This document shows, piece after piece, positions 36,820-48,688 of a DNA stretch of 64,000 nt. The notes beneath the pieces were generated by a model. That model was given only the letters and a program-made list of their open reading frames with translations. It did not search any database and was not told the origin of the DNA. The position numbers were made by a program, and so were the translations under genes. The stretch lies in the NCBI GenBank assembly GCA_030407005.1, contig JAUDYN010000006.1, positions 1,364,001-1,428,000 on the forward strand. Reading direction: 5' to 3'. How positions within the stretch are numbered: position 1 is the stretch's first letter; each line of letters opens with the position of its first letter. This DNA comes from Desarmillaria ectypa. Lineage: Eukaryota > Basidiomycota > Agaricomycetes > Agaricales > Physalacriaceae.

Positions 36820-37732
36820 ATGCTAGCTTTCATCGTCACCTTGATGTTTCTCTTCTCTTTTGCGCAGGGCGCAGTCCTTCTTCATGAAGAATCCCTATTC
36901 AATCATACCCCGACACAGACAACACGCACCGCACGGGATGCTTTCTCTTCGGGATCGAACAATGTTCAGCGGTGGCGAGTTCTCTCCGTGCTGAAAGAAG
37001 CTATGTTTTCTCGGTCTTCCTCAAAACGCCTAGCTCCATCTCGACGACAAGGCCTCAGTACTAGTCCAACGCCCGCTCCTACTGGGCCAAGCCTATCAGA
37101 AACGACGGTACACATCACAAGCGCCAGTGACTTTGCAATTCTGGTACCTAGGAGTGCTAGTTAAGCCCGTATCTTCACCCTTTTTGTGCTTCTGTTCTGA
37201 CGGACCCGGTGCTGCAGATGAATCTGTGTCTTCGTCAGAGAACAACGCCATCACCTATTGCAACTCTGGTTCTTCATGTCCCTACACTCTTCCCGACGGA
37301 TTTATCACCGCAGCAAAAATACACACAAGTGCTGAAGGGTCTTATATTCAAGTTCTTAATTCACATTCCTTCCACGGTTCTTTCTCACGTCACGACAGAT
37401 TACTGGTTGCATGAATCCTTCTGAAATGTCGATGTCTTCCTTAGATGATGGTGGTCAATTTGACGTCAGATACCCAAATGGTGCCCAGTGTACTTTTGGT
37501 GGCTATGGCGCTAGTTTTATAGAACAGTATGCCCTTGTGCTATCGGCATTGCAGGGCCGCCCTTCTCATCCTTCTCAGACTAGAACCTTCTGCAGGTCGT
37601 TTTTGCCTTCGATGCTGCGCTTCACCAAATGATCAAACTAATTGTAATTCTCACCAAGATCGAGCTGGTTGCCTTACTGCGATTCCTGGTACATATGACT
37701 TTCCGGATCTTGGGGTAACTTGTGCTGCGTAG
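36820..37732 (+). CDS. Small secreted Cys-containing protein, agaricomycete family
   Basis: Four exons: 36820..37159, 37218..37351, 37399..37526, 37579..37732; 251 aa. The N-terminus (MLAFIVTLMFLFSFAQG) is a signal peptide followed by a Ser/Thr/Arg-rich pro-like segment. The mature part has the blocks VHITSASDFAILVP, ITYCNSGSSC, LPDGFITAA, GCMNPSEM, DDGGQFDVRYPNGAQC, TFGGYGASFIE, GRFCLRCC and CLTAIPGTYDFPDLGV. These paired cysteines imply a disulphide-bonded extracellular fold. Relatives are common in mushroom genomes, without known function; a secreted effector or wall protein is possible but unproven. The first donor (GTTAAG) is chosen because it alone fits phase and family. Confidence 0.8.
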
Positions 37733-37982
37733 AATTCACGAGATAGAGGACCATCACATGCACCAAAGCGAACTATAGATTATCCTTGTACAACATAATT
37801 TACCACTAATCGTATTTTAAAAAATAATGTGGTGGCATCCAATGAAACAACGAAGTTTAACAACTAGCCAGAGAAAAGTAACTTAAACCCATCCTTTCCA
37901 CGCCAATACATAATGAAAAGCATTAAACTCGAAGAAGAGAGAAAGTAAAACCACAACGATAACGACCCATTTCTTGCGCCAC

Positions 37983-39177
37983 CTATGACAGTACTTCGGC
38001 GACAACTTTACAGAACGTTTCCGGGTCGTCCCAATGAAGCTGAAAGGAGACTCAACATGAGTTAAGTACAGTCTTCTGATTAAATCTACTCACCAAATGA
38101 TTTGCATTCTTGACATCAATAAACCGATTCGGGCGAACAGACTTCCCAGAAGCCACCGCCGCAGTGTATCTTTTCTCATTCTCCAGTGCGCCCAACACCA
38201 TATGCCAACCCGATCGCGTGCAAACCAGAGTCGTAAATCTGACATCAGGGAGAACTGACCTTGCCAGCTCTTCATCATACAGCGCTCGGTCGGCTTGTCG
38301 ATGCAACATCGGTTCGACGACCGGGCAAGAGGCTGGTCCCAAGTCCGCCGTGAACGCCGCAGCAGGGTCGACTATCTTCTGCAGTTCCTCAGGCGTAATA
38401 TGGTCTATAGATGCATCCTTGCCGATCCAGCTGTAGTCAAGTCCCGCAGAGGACCGAGAAGACAAGTCATGATCGAACCATCCCGTAACGTATTTCATGA
38501 AGTGCTCCGGTGTGCGCAGGGCCTCGGCGAGTTTTTGCACTGAAACGCCAGGAGGTGGATCAGAACTGTAACCGTAAGCCATCATGGGTGAGTCTTGGAT
38601 TCCAATTAGTAAAACAGTGGCGCGTTTAACGTTAGCAGTAGCTCACCATAAATGATTGCAGACCGCAGATAAGGCTCGATTTGTGCATACAGCTTCTTTG
38701 GTATGACATCTGGCTGGCCGAATAGAGACAGGATAACCGGACCTCCCGATGACCACCCTAGTATTGCGAGACCGCCCGACCTATTATCTTTACTTCGGGG
38801 CGTTACATGCTCGTTATTGATGAACCATGCGAGAAAATTTGCGACATCCTGTGCAACAACGTGTAGGTAGCCTTCTCGGCCGTGACGGAGATCATCGAGC
38901 TGTGCCTGCTGGAACCTAGCGCTTCCGGGATAATGTCGGCGGTTCACCACGACGGCGCGTATGTTATATTGTGGGAAAAGTGGGAGGACCTTTCGGAAAC
39001 TCTCTGGTGTAGGTCGGTTGAGTACCCGCGACCATGACTAGTGACAGTCCACGCACCTCCAGTGAGTGCTGTACCGTGGTATATGACCAAAGTAGTGTAT
39101 GTCGTAGATTCGGGTACCGGCCCACTGTCTTGGAAGAACAGTCGTCCGCCGGTGGAGTCAACAGGTGCTACAACCAT
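37983..39177 (-). CDS. Alpha/beta hydrolase
   Basis: Four exons on the minus strand: 39177..39057, 39003..38647, 38593..38094, 38039..37983; 344 aa, all phases fit. It shows the alpha/beta-hydrolase order: an early TLVIYHGTALTG strand and oxyanion-type turn, VVVNRRHYPGS, the nucleophile elbow LAILGWSSGGPVIL (Ser in GWSSG), and a late His in NANHLLHWDDPETF. A lid-like segment with DYSWIG l ies between. There is no N-terminal signal, so it is probably cytosolic. Substrate cannot be predicted; esterases, lipases and epoxide hydrolases share this layout. Confidence 0.82.
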
Positions 39178-40499
39178 AATGTGGAAGCAATGGCATTGGT
39201 GTACAGTGGATAAACGAGCTTTATGTGATTCGTATCTTGTGCATGGCGGGCGCGCGGCGATTGCAAATATGGTAATTTGATACCGGTCGCTGTAGAGATA
39301 TCAGGAGCAAGCACGAAAACTTCTCAAATCAGGTTCTATCATCACATTTCACCAGGAAGTACGACTACGAAAGACTTTGCCGGTCTCATACCACGCGCTA
39401 CAATCAAACCCGTCGTCCGATCGCGGCGGATGAGGCGAAGGATACATGACAGGGTAGGAGGCTCAGCCTCAGGTCTGGCAAAAAAGCAGGACCCGAACAA
39501 AGAGACATCCTCGGAAAACCCCGATTGTCGCTTAAGAACGTCGATTCGAGGTATTCGAAGGCAATGCGCTCAAACGAAATTCGACTTGTGACAACGTCGC
39601 GGAACCAGATCCAGAATTCGAGTGACAGATTAGACATGGATTCTCCAACTGAGTTGCCCTTGGACTTCTCTTGTTCCATCCTCTCAGATTGAGGCTCACC
39701 TGGCAACACAATGAGGGGAAGCCTTTGAAACATTTGCGGCACCAAGCGCTTGGCTGTGAACTCGACGGCGAACTCGACGGCGTAGTCCGCGCCAAGTTTA
39801 AATAGAAAAGCGCCGGAGGGACAATGGGAGGTACAGGGACGTATTTTCGTTGTCATGAGGGGCCCCATAAGCAGATACTGTCCCATCTGTATGGCGTCTG
39901 CATTAGCACATAGGAATCCGCCAAGCGAAGCAAGCCTGAAGATGTTTGACATGGAGAAATACAAGAAGTGTGTATATTCCATGCCGCTTTGTCCATCAGA
40001 AACGCCCTCTGACAAACTTTCTTCCAGATAAGATAGCTGGTGGTCCTACGTAGTACCCATTATGCAAACTCACGGCCCAGATTGATACGCGACAGTACCA
40101 TACGATGTTCACATCTGAAAGCGCTCTACTGGCGCAACAGCGGCCCTTCGACTTGTAATTGTCAGATTTACAAGCTCGGCAATGTCCCAGGGCGTCCTTA
40201 TGGGACGAAATATAGATGATGCGGACAAAGAAACGGTATCCTTAGCGGCTCCTTGTAAAGTCCGCATTAGTGCGGCTGGCACAAACAACGGGAGAAAACA
40301 GTCCAAGAAGTCCCGGCCTTGCATTAAATCCTTATAAAGGATAGGTATACTTCCAGGTCGTAAAATAGGCGCATGTTTCCGTAGGACCTGCGTTCTTTTT
40401 CCCCTAAGGTGAGTACGGCGCATAAATAGTGAAGCAGATACATACGGAAGGCACTATTTGATCGCACAGGTATCTGCGGCTAAAGATGTAGGTTCAACT
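39178..40499. other. Unresolved region with possible unrecognised gene
   Basis: Minus-strand open frames at 40109-40423 (LNLTITSRRAAVAPVERF-like text, preceded by FLPLFVPAALMRTL) and 39404-40015 (hydrophobic IFRLASLGGFL and a polar C-terminus) could be exons of one membrane-associated protein. No splice pair joining them was convincing. A short in-frame duplication encodes AVEFAVEF near 39765-39785. I do not recognise the family and do not call a gene. Confidence 0.3.
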
Positions 40500-42005
40500 T
40501 TAGATCTGCGCGTATACGATCATCCTATCCATGGAGATCTGTGCTTTGAGCCGAAGCATGGTCACGAGTGTATGAGCGGTTTCCAGACTTTCGTCATGCG
40601 CATCAGGCGAACGAGACAGGCGAAATTCAATACTGGACATCTGACTCTGAGAGGCTTTCCCTGGTCTATCCAACCCGCAACGAGAATGGAAAAGTTCAAC
40701 AAATAGTCGAAGCTTATGCGCCTTTTGCATGACAGGGTTTTTCGCGTTTACACAGATAGTGTCGAGATGAGGTAGTAGCAGCCCAAACTGATCGGTTGTC
40801 AAACGGATGATCGACTGGTCTGTGACGACGAGATTAATTGTGAGATGTCGAAGCTGGGTTAAGAAACGGTAGAGTGGGAACAAGTGAATGGGGGATGTAG
40901 GATCACCGCCGAAAATCGCGATTGCATGGAGTTGGCATTTAGATCGCTGTAGAAACTCCGTCAAGGCGGAAATGCTCCATGTGCAGTGATGCAATTCCAT
41001 CTCCAAGAGGGCGGGTAGTGTCAGGGCTCGTAATAGTTCATCCAGATTGTCGTTTCCCTCTCCCAGCACAATCTTGGTCAGTTGGGCATGTTCGCAATGT
41101 ATCGCAGGTCCTATAACGTGCTTCCATCGCCAGATCGTAAAGCTTTGTAGCCAAGGACTCAGACCACATACGCTTGCGACAAAACGGGTGTTTATGACTT
41201 GGTTTACTTCAACCGATCGAAGTTGTGCCCAAGGAAGACGCCATGTCGCACCGTGTAATTCAAAGCCCCCGATAGAGATACTGATAAGATTCGGGGCGTA
41301 GTGGTTCCAGGTGATGGGAGATGGAGTGGTCCTCAGTGGCAAGCCCTTGATGAAGAGGTTCAGCCTCTCGAGATTACGCGGGTTACCTACTCCAGTGCCG
41401 GAGAAGACGTTCCATGCCGAGACGGGGAGGTAGAGAGCGAGTGACCGCCAGCGGGATGAGCTAGATCGTACGATGGAGAGGAGAGGAGCGCCTAGCTGAA
41501 AGATGGCCAAGGTTGAAGCATCCACTGAAATTGAGATCAGAAGAGGTTCTGATCTTCGGAGTTGCTGCCGAAGCAGGTATTTGGCTTTATGCAAAGATGC
41601 ATCACCAGCTCCACCGATGCGGTCCAAATTGACGCCAACGTCGGTCCATAACTGAGGCATGTCATTAACTATGACCCTCCACAGGCTACACACCTGCCCC
41701 AATGACCATGGGACTATGGCTGTGCTCAAAGAAAATGAGCTGGAGTCCACCGCGGAGCTCTGACACATTTGAAATATGTTGTACCAGAGCTCGACTGGAA
41801 CCCGACGAGCGGGACTCAATATGAGCGCATAATCTTTTAACGCAGTCTCTACTCTTGTTTTCTCTTTTTGAAGATCGAACAAAGTGGACATATACGCGCA
41901 GATCTGCTCCTCAAGCGCGTTCAGTCTCTTCGATATTCTGTTTCTGGCACCCTTAATGTGGACAATCTGTGCATCGGCAGGTGCTGTGTTGGACCTCGAG
42001 AGCAT
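40500..42005 (-). CDS. F-box protein, single exon
   Basis: Uninterrupted 501 aa frame. Residues about 20-60 form a short coiled coil (NRISKRLNALEEQI), followed by YALILSPARRVPVELWYNIF and LGQVCSLWRVIVNDMPQLWT, the F-box layout typical of large agaricomycete families. The rest has irregular LRR-like strands (LERLNLFIKGLPL, LISISIGGFEL, LLEMELHHC, LRHLTINLVV). The lack of introns is unusual among its neighbours but common for this F-box subclass. Predicted SCF adaptor; substrate unknown. Confidence 0.82.
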   Translation of the reverse strand: MLSRSNTAPADAQIVHIKGARNRISKRLNALEEQICAYMSTLFDLQKEKTRVETALKDYALILSPARRVPVELWYNIFQMCQSSAVDSSSFSLSTAIVPWSLGQVCSLWRVIVNDMPQLWTDVGVNLDRIGGAGDASLHKAKYLLRQQLRRSEPLLISISVDASTLAIFQLGAPLLSIVRSSSSRWRSLALYLPVSAWNVFSGTGVGNPRNLERLNLFIKGLPLRTTPSPITWNHYAPNLISISIGGFELHGATWRLPWAQLRSVEVNQVINTRFVASVCGLSPWLQSFTIWRWKHVIGPAIHCEHAQLTKIVLGEGNDNLDELLRALTLPALLEMELHHCTWSISALTEFLQRSKCQLHAIAIFGGDPTSPIHLFPLYRFLTQLRHLTINLVVTDQSIIRLTTDQFGLLLPHLDTICVNAKNPVMQKAHKLRLFVELFHSRCGLDRPGKASQSQMSSIEFRLSRSPDAHDESLETAHTLVTMLRLKAQISMDRMIVYAQI

Positions 42006-42474
42006 CCTGTTACGTGCAGAAATGGCTGCGCTCGATTCAGTATGACGACAAAACGAACAAACGCAGTGAGGACATCGATAGTCACTTGCAGTCGTTCGAT
42101 GTGTTGCGACGCTCTTTGCACGGAGAGTAAGTATTTTAAACTTCGTATGTGGACGAATTCCTGGACCCAGAACCTACCGTTTGCATATTGTTATGAAGAC
42201 AAGATCTATTGGACAAACAGCGCACACAAGATAAGACCTTTTTTGCCAGGCTAAGCGACTAACCAACGTACTGGAGCAGAATCTTCCAAGGTACTGTCGA
42301 CGCTGAACGAAACGTCGAACTGAGTTAGATACGAGTTCCGCGAGTATATAATAAAGACGGCTTGCCAGGCTAGAAAGTGCAATTCCAGGTAACCGCACGT
42401 GATCTTCGAGGGAGATAATTTCCCGGCGGCTGTTGAGCGGCTGCCGCTCTGCCAGGATAAGGCCGGCCACGACA
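42006..42474. other. Divergent promoter region
   Basis: About 470 bp between the start codons of the F-box gene (minus) and the Pro/Gln-rich protein (plus). No gene or clear core-promoter element is seen beyond a TATA-like tatataataaa near 42344. Confidence 0.4.
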
Positions 42475-43683
42475 ATGCACGACTCCCTGTATGAACGAAC
42501 TCCACCCAGAATGTCGCCTCCCTCGACGATGTCAACGACATCGCACCGATCTCGTCGGACGCATCGTACCCATTATACCATGCCGCAGCCACATCCAGTA
42601 CCAATTCCATCGCCAACACCGTCCAACATAGCCGAAAATCTGCATATGCCCAGTAACGAATCTTACAATTTTGATCCTACCGAGCCGTACATCGCAGTAG
42701 CAGGGCAAGAGAGTGTTAATGCTGCGCGATCACCGCCTCCGCCTGGTGGATATCGACCACATGGAGGCGGCTGGGGAGATTTCGTAGGAGGATTCAGAAG
42801 AGTCTTGGGAGTCGGGGGTGGGAAGCGTAAGGCAGATACGACGCCAATGCGAGTCCCGTCGACCCGTATCTCGATGCCGAGACCTCTGGTAGCACCTAAC
42901 CGGGACGTTGAGCGCGATACCCAACAGCAGCCGTATCCTCAGCCTCAACAACAATATCGTCTGCCGACACCTCCAGCGCCAGCTTCTACCCACGGGGCAA
43001 ATGATTCTGTTGATGGAGAGACCACAGCTATTGACCACGGACCTACGCAGCCTACACATGCACGCCACAATCCTCTTCCTTCCCATTCGATAGGCAGTCC
43101 GGTACTTGCTGAGCCTCAGCCAGGATCTGATTATGCTAAGATGTATGACATGGTCACCCCGCCTCCTACAGAGATGTCGTTTTCTTCATATATGTCACGC
43201 GTCGCGCAGTTCTTCCGCGATCTCCATAATCTACCATGGATCGCAGAACGAATTACGGTTGATTACGTGCCTGGCCATCCTACGCAGCCGCTGGGGAGGA
43301 GAAGGTCAGGATCAACAAGGCCTTCCCAGCAGGTGATGTCGTGGTATGGTGGTCCACATGGATCAGTGAATTTGTTGTCAGATGGATCAGCATCTATAAG
43401 ATATCGACAGATGCCACCGCAGTCGCTGTATACATACGGATCCCCACCGCCGCCTATACACATGATGTCTCAACAACCGCAAATGGGCATGGTGTATCCA
43501 GGTTCAGGCTCCGTGAGCCAGCCACCCCAAGCTTTCATGATGCATCCTCAGTATCCTGTGGGCTACATCCCATATCGGCCCGACCCCGCAAATATCTATG
43601 CGCCACAGCCGCAGTTGGCATCAACACAAACCTCCGGACAGTATCCATACCCTGTTTCTCATCGTCCACAGCAATCTGTATAA
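42475..43683 (+). CDS. Pro/Gln-rich basidiomycete hypothetical protein
   Basis: Single exon, 402 aa from the ATG at 42475. Most of the protein is disordered (Pro, Ser, Gln, Tyr; QQPYPQPQQQYRLPTPP). One ordered block near residues 238-268, SFSSYMSRVAQFFRDLHNL followed by PWIAERITVDYVPG, is the only part likely to fold and appears conserved in related mushroom proteins. A Gly-rich patch (GGGWGDFVGGFRRVLGVGG) precedes a basic KRK. There is no signal peptide or membrane helix. Function unknown. Confidence 0.72.
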   Translation: MHDSLYERTPPRMSPPSTMSTTSHRSRRTHRTHYTMPQPHPVPIPSPTPSNIAENLHMPSNESYNFDPTEPYIAVAGQESVNAARSPPPPGGYRPHGGGWGDFVGGFRRVLGVGGGKRKADTTPMRVPSTRISMPRPLVAPNRDVERDTQQQPYPQPQQQYRLPTPPAPASTHGANDSVDGETTAIDHGPTQPTHARHNPLPSHSIGSPVLAEPQPGSDYAKMYDMVTPPPTEMSFSSYMSRVAQFFRDLHNLPWIAERITVDYVPGHPTQPLGRRRSGSTRPSQQVMSWYGGPHGSVNLLSDGSASIRYRQMPPQSLYTYGSPPPPIHMMSQQPQMGMVYPGSGSVSQPPQAFMMHPQYPVGYIPYRPDPANIYAPQPQLASTQTSGQYPYPVSHRPQQSV

Positions 43684-45082
43684 CATCATCTATATTGCGA
43701 CACCTGTTCTCTGCAACACCTTGCTACTCTTTTTTCATTTTTGTAAATCAAATCTCTTGTATGACATTCGTATCACGAACCAAATACCGCACAACTTACG
43801 TCTCGTCTGTATGACACTTTCCACATTCTCTTCATCCATTTTCTTCGATCTACGTCGCAATGCTTTACAAAACATTTTTACCCCACAGAAATTTATCTAT
43901 AGCAGAATAAGAACTGCCTGCCCACCATTACGTCGTCAACTTGATTCAGTCAACAGCTCTCGGCTTTATCACATATCCTGGTCTTGGCCAGTGGCCATAA
44001 ATTTTACAGGCTATAATTGTTTCATGCGTACCCTTGAGGGCCTTATTCTATGATGGTTATTCACCCACCCCTTCCGGCATGAAGTAAACAGTGCCCGATC
44101 TTGACCCCGTTCTTCGACCGCAACTCAAGGGACTTTTCGCTGGTTGAAGGTTGGACGGTACCAAAATTTGAAACGAGCGCTGCAGACCAAGATGTTAGAT
44201 AGGGTCCGTTTGTTGGCCTCACAGTTGAACGGTATGTGCCTGTAGTCTGGCTCTGTCTTTACTTGGATCTGAAAAATGGTGATGACAGTTGCGACTTACC
44301 CTTGACGTTAGAATGATACATCAATATGATTTCGCAACGACTGGGTGTGCCTTTCTACCAATGTAGGATGTGTGGCACATTTATTTTCTCAACCATGCCA
44401 AAATACTTTCCTGTGAATCGCTCTTGCCAAAAAAATTGTACTAACGACAATGCGAGAGAGTTCGTCGCGAACTTGGTATACCGTACTGGAGGGTGACAGA
44501 AGAGATAATGCAGGAGGTGCGTGCTGTGGCGCCTCTTTAGGAAGCGGAGGATGGGATGGTGGATACTTAATTTCTGATTCGTTATCAAACTTGGGTTACA
44601 TAGTCTGTTAGTACCCGTAAATTGAATAGATGAACTCCAAAATCCTGCGACCTCGTTGTCACGACCCTCAGAGGACGTAAATTCTGGTGGCCTAATCCCA
44701 AGCGTCCGCATATTCAAGGTGAAAGTGTGGTTCCTTCATCGTGTATTATATTCATAGTCACTGCGACTCGTTGATGATCGATGAATGCTTCAAGTTTCAA
44801 AGTACAGGTCAGCTCATCAGACGAAAAAGAAAAGAGAAAGGAAAAAAACTCTTCGGAAGGTGGAGTGGTGAAGAAATGAAGACGATATAGAATACTTGTA
44901 AAAATGAGTTGTCTTCTCCGGACTTGGATTGACTTGAAATCAGATTCTCGGATATCATAAAAAACCTGGCGGGCACTGTGGCGGTGCTTCGGATCACTCG
45001 GTCCGATGTCGCGGGAAAACAATTGCATTCGTGTTCAAATATTACCGCCGAGTTTTCCAGCAGGCACTCTAAGTGACTGAGT
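43684..45082. other. Intergenic, no supported gene
   Basis: About 1.4 kb. Minus-strand open frames at 44355-44717 and 44714-45028 abut but show no domain and no credible splice. The last 80 bp are the leader of the CFAP20-domain gene. No repeat seen. Confidence 0.45.
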
Positions 45083-45942
45083 ATGTCAGCGATATTTGGA
45101 TCAACTGTTCAGCCTGCTACAGTTTCTCTATTCGCTTCCACTGGAACCCAGCCTTTGTATCTGTTCGAATCAGCGCAGGACGACTCCCTACCCGAGGATT
45201 CCTTTCTTCATTTTCTCAAGGACTCGTCTTCCGAACCAATTCCAGAATTTCCACGTAAACTCATCTCTCCTCCCGTTATTGAATCGGATGTCTGCGATGG
45301 AAATGGGTATTCATTGTGTCAGACAGTACTCCATATACAATCCCCCACTATCCGAACGACGTACATCAAATCCAAGGGAGATCTGGGCCTAAATCACCCG
45401 TGGTTTAGTCTCCAGGTGCGTAGCTTGGGCCGAGAATGGAGTTTCGAAGTTGGAATGGTAGATCAGATGAAGAGAGTCCGTGTCGTGAGACTGTCGACCT
45501 TTCAGGTATTCTATGCGATCTCTCTTTGCTGTTCTTTTTGTGATACAGCGCAATTATCTTTGCATGTTGTCTTCGGAACCTAACAATCTATTTATTTTTT
45601 TGGCAGAAATCTGCGCGGCTAAAACTCCCAGTACGAGGCAAACCGGCGCTTCTCCACCTACCGTTGTCTTTTCCGACGGCCTCTGAGTCTTCGCACCTTC
45701 TGACGGCTTGGTCAACTGTCACACTTAATCTTCCTTCCCTCATGCCGCATTTCTCCGACATGTCATTGCTTGAAGATAATGAGGATACGTCTCGCCCGCT
45801 CAGTGCAGTCCCCGCAGGGGCCTTCTCGCATGTCTCGTACGTGAAGATATATTCGACATGCCGACTCAGACGGATCTGGTTCAGTCAAGAGGGTCCTGGG
45901 TCGGAGCTTCCGTGGGAATTTCAGCTGTACTCGGACGTATAA
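45083..45942 (+). CDS. CFAP20/BUG22-domain protein
   Basis: Two exons 45083..45505 and 45607..45942 (intron 101 bp, phase 0); 252 aa. The N-terminal TVSLFASTGTQPLYLF, the segment IRTTYIKSKGDLGLNHPWF, the strand EWSFEVGMVDQMKRVRVVR, and the C-terminal STCRLRRIWFSQ and ELPWEFQLYSDV line up in order with the conserved core of ciliary CFAP20 (DUF667). It is longer than the roughly 190-residue canonical protein because of Ser/acid-rich inserts. CFAP20 binds microtubule doublets in cilia, which Agaricomycetes lack; non-ciliary nuclear roles have been reported for the animal protein. Its role here is unknown. Confidence 0.78.
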
Positions 45943-46838
45943 AGAGTGTTGCGTACGAGACAATGTAGATCTACGGTTAGCGGAGGTGACAGCATGGATG
46001 CACCTGCAGCGTGCACATCAATCGGGGCGTGCACCTGTCCATCAGTCGGAGTGTCTATTTCTATTGATGAGCCGTATTCATGGGTCAGGCATATTACACC
46101 TAATCTCTCAATCTCGTTCTGCCATTAGGGTTGCCGAGTTGTCTCAGCCAGGTTTTCGATTTGCGAAACGCAAATTGGCTTGAGCGGCTCTAAGGTGCGG
46201 CTCCGTTTCCGTCCGGTATAGTGCTAATATTGAAGTACTTTAAGAGCTGTCCATACCGTGTTAAAGGTAGGCAATGATGCGTGATGTAGAAATCTTATAG
46301 TGTGAATAGTGTGAAGACATTGTTCGACTAATTGTTGGTTCCCGGACCGCATCTGAGGCAGAGCCTGTTGGTCGTCATCTTTCGTCGGCACGTTCAACGT
46401 TCGTACTTGGTAATAATCTCGTAGACAGACACTCAATAAATATTGGTTGATAGTGAGTGGGCATGATGTTAGTACATCTGCGTTCCAAAAAATAGCGTGC
46501 TGCAACTAGGGCCATCCTTCCGAAAACGGATCAACCTTAATGTACACGCAATATGTCTGCCAATTCCAGCGAATGAGTAAAATGCGGTCATTTTATTATA
46601 AGAAATGAAAGGCATCTGTTCTACGTGTACATTCCATAAATTGCCTGATTATACTACTACTAGACTCGTACGAAAAGAAGGAAGAGATAGATAAGCAAGA
46701 GGACAGATTGATGGTGCATTGCGAGATTTGAGAGCTGAATATGGTCCATAGATGCGCGACTGACAGTGACTGAAATCCCCGAGAGAATTAAAAAAAAGAG
46801 AAAAAGAACGAAAAATGCATAACCTCAACGCCTACTTA
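45943..46838. other. Intergenic, no supported gene
   Basis: About 900 bp between the 3' ends of two convergent genes. An A-rich run at 46790-46815 may be part of a 3' end signal. No gene or repeat supported. Confidence 0.45.
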
Positions 46839-48688
46839 TCATCCATAGAACGTAGTGCTTGGTGCACTCCCTCGAACATGGCTAACCATCCCCATGCCAA
46901 TATTGGAAAATGGGGATGGAGGATGATACGACATACGCCTCATGGGCTGGAAAGAGACAACCATCAAACCCTGGCTCAAGGACAAATGAGAGACCATACC
47001 GTAGTACTGCGATTCGTATCAAAGGTGGGATGGGAGTAAGAATCAACAGTATACGACTGCTCATATGATGGACCCGGTGCAGAGCTGTCACCGGTATACG
47101 GGCTGTAGTTTATCGCGGGAGTCATGTACGGTGCAGAACAGGGGTCAAAGGTCAACGGCGGAGTGCCTGAAGAGACGCTGCTTCTAGACGATGGCGACGA
47201 TCGAGCAACAGGATGCTGTTCCTGCTCCCAATGCTGTTGATATATCGTCGGGAACCTACACGTCGCCGTCGCGGATATCACTGCCCCCCTTGATGGTGAA
47301 ACGGGGGTACGCACCGAACGCCGGTGCCATTGGTGATACGGAACTAAATCATAATCAGTTTGTTGTTGTACTTGGGGATGCAAAAGAATTCTTACGAGCA
47401 TCAATGTCACGAGTAACCGTGCTGTTGTTGGCGAGGGCATGACTTGGCTGGTTCAGAATGAATGCGATTCCCTTGGATTGGTCATTGTCATTTGCAGCCC
47501 TCTCTATGCATGCATTGGATAGAGGTGGAATTAACGAAGAGTCGGATGAATTTCTCCTGGACGGCGGAGGAGCAGTTCGCGGTGATACAGCATCACCCAT
47601 GAATCCAGCCAAGGACGACGAAGAGCTAACTACACAGAAACCGTAAGCATAACGGAGATGTGAGGATAATAAGATGACTTGCGCTTATAACTCAGTCCAC
47701 TGGGATCACGAAGGTATCTTTTGCCCCAGTTGTCAAAGTCAACTTCTTGTTTGAGAGAATAGTTATATGAGATCTGGGACGGTATGGGGGCAGAAACTAT
47801 GGCTAGATCTGCTATGGGTCTAGGTGACGAAGATGGCGAGGGATAAACCAGGCTCTCGGCCCTGGAATATTCTGCACTTGGCGACTCGGAAGTGAAGGCG
47901 GCCTCCGTCAACTTATACCTTTGACTTCGCCTTTCATCACCGTCCCCTTCCTCGTACTCATCACGCTTTCTCCTCACTCCTGTAACATCAAAGTTAGGCG
48001 ACAGCAGTTCTAGCCTGTCGATATCTGCGCAGGTGTGCTCTGATAGTTCAGGATTGAAGGTCCCACCATTGTAGTCGGGGATCTGCCACTCAGGCAGCAG
48101 TACAGGCATCGACTCAAGAGGCCCTGGCTCCTCCCCACAGTAAGTAAGGTTGGAAGGAGTATCACCGTGCGCGGTGAAAGGATCGAGGCGGAATACGCCC
48201 ATCATACTACGCATATCGTCGTTGGCTTGCGTTGCACGGAGGGGGACCTGGGTCGGGGGTGCAAAAGGCTGAGAAAGCAGCGACTGCCCGAACATGGAAT
48301 GGGTGTGCTCGGGGGAAGGCGAACATCGCCTTGTATCAAGCAGAGACTCGATAATAAACCTAGGGGATCCCGGCTCCTCCTTGACGGATTCCACAGGCTT
48401 TGAGCGATGAGTGCGAGGCTTGGACTTTGGCTTCGAAACTGGATGAAGTTTCGGCGAGGGCGATGAGGAGAGGGATTCGAACGCGTGAACCGTCGGATGA
48501 ACTATATCATCATCCAAAGATTCGTTCCAGAGATTGTCGGGGGCCAGGGTCGCGCTAAGCGAGGAGGTAGATGCTAACGTCGATCGTGGTACAAAATTCC
48601 AATTCCAGTGTGAGGGTCCAGTAAGTGTCGGGTATGAAAGTGGTGGTTCAGTCACCACTGATGATAGCAATTCACCGAACTTGTGCAT
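46839..48688 (-). CDS. Ser/Pro-rich hypothetical protein
   Basis: Four exons on the minus strand: 48688..47692, 47629..47396, 47343..47000, 46946..46839; 560 aa, phases consistent. No known domain. The protein is Ser/Pro-rich with a basic KPKSKPRTHRSKP segment and RRKRDEYEEGDGDERR, suggesting a nuclear, disordered regulator, but this is inference. C-terminal Tyr/Ser/Pro repeats (TPAINYSPYTGDSS, PSYEQSYTVD) resemble activation regions. The first intron's donor (GTTATA, versus GTGGAC nearby) and the true start are uncertain; an in-frame upstream extension or extra 5' exon is possible. Confidence 0.6.
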
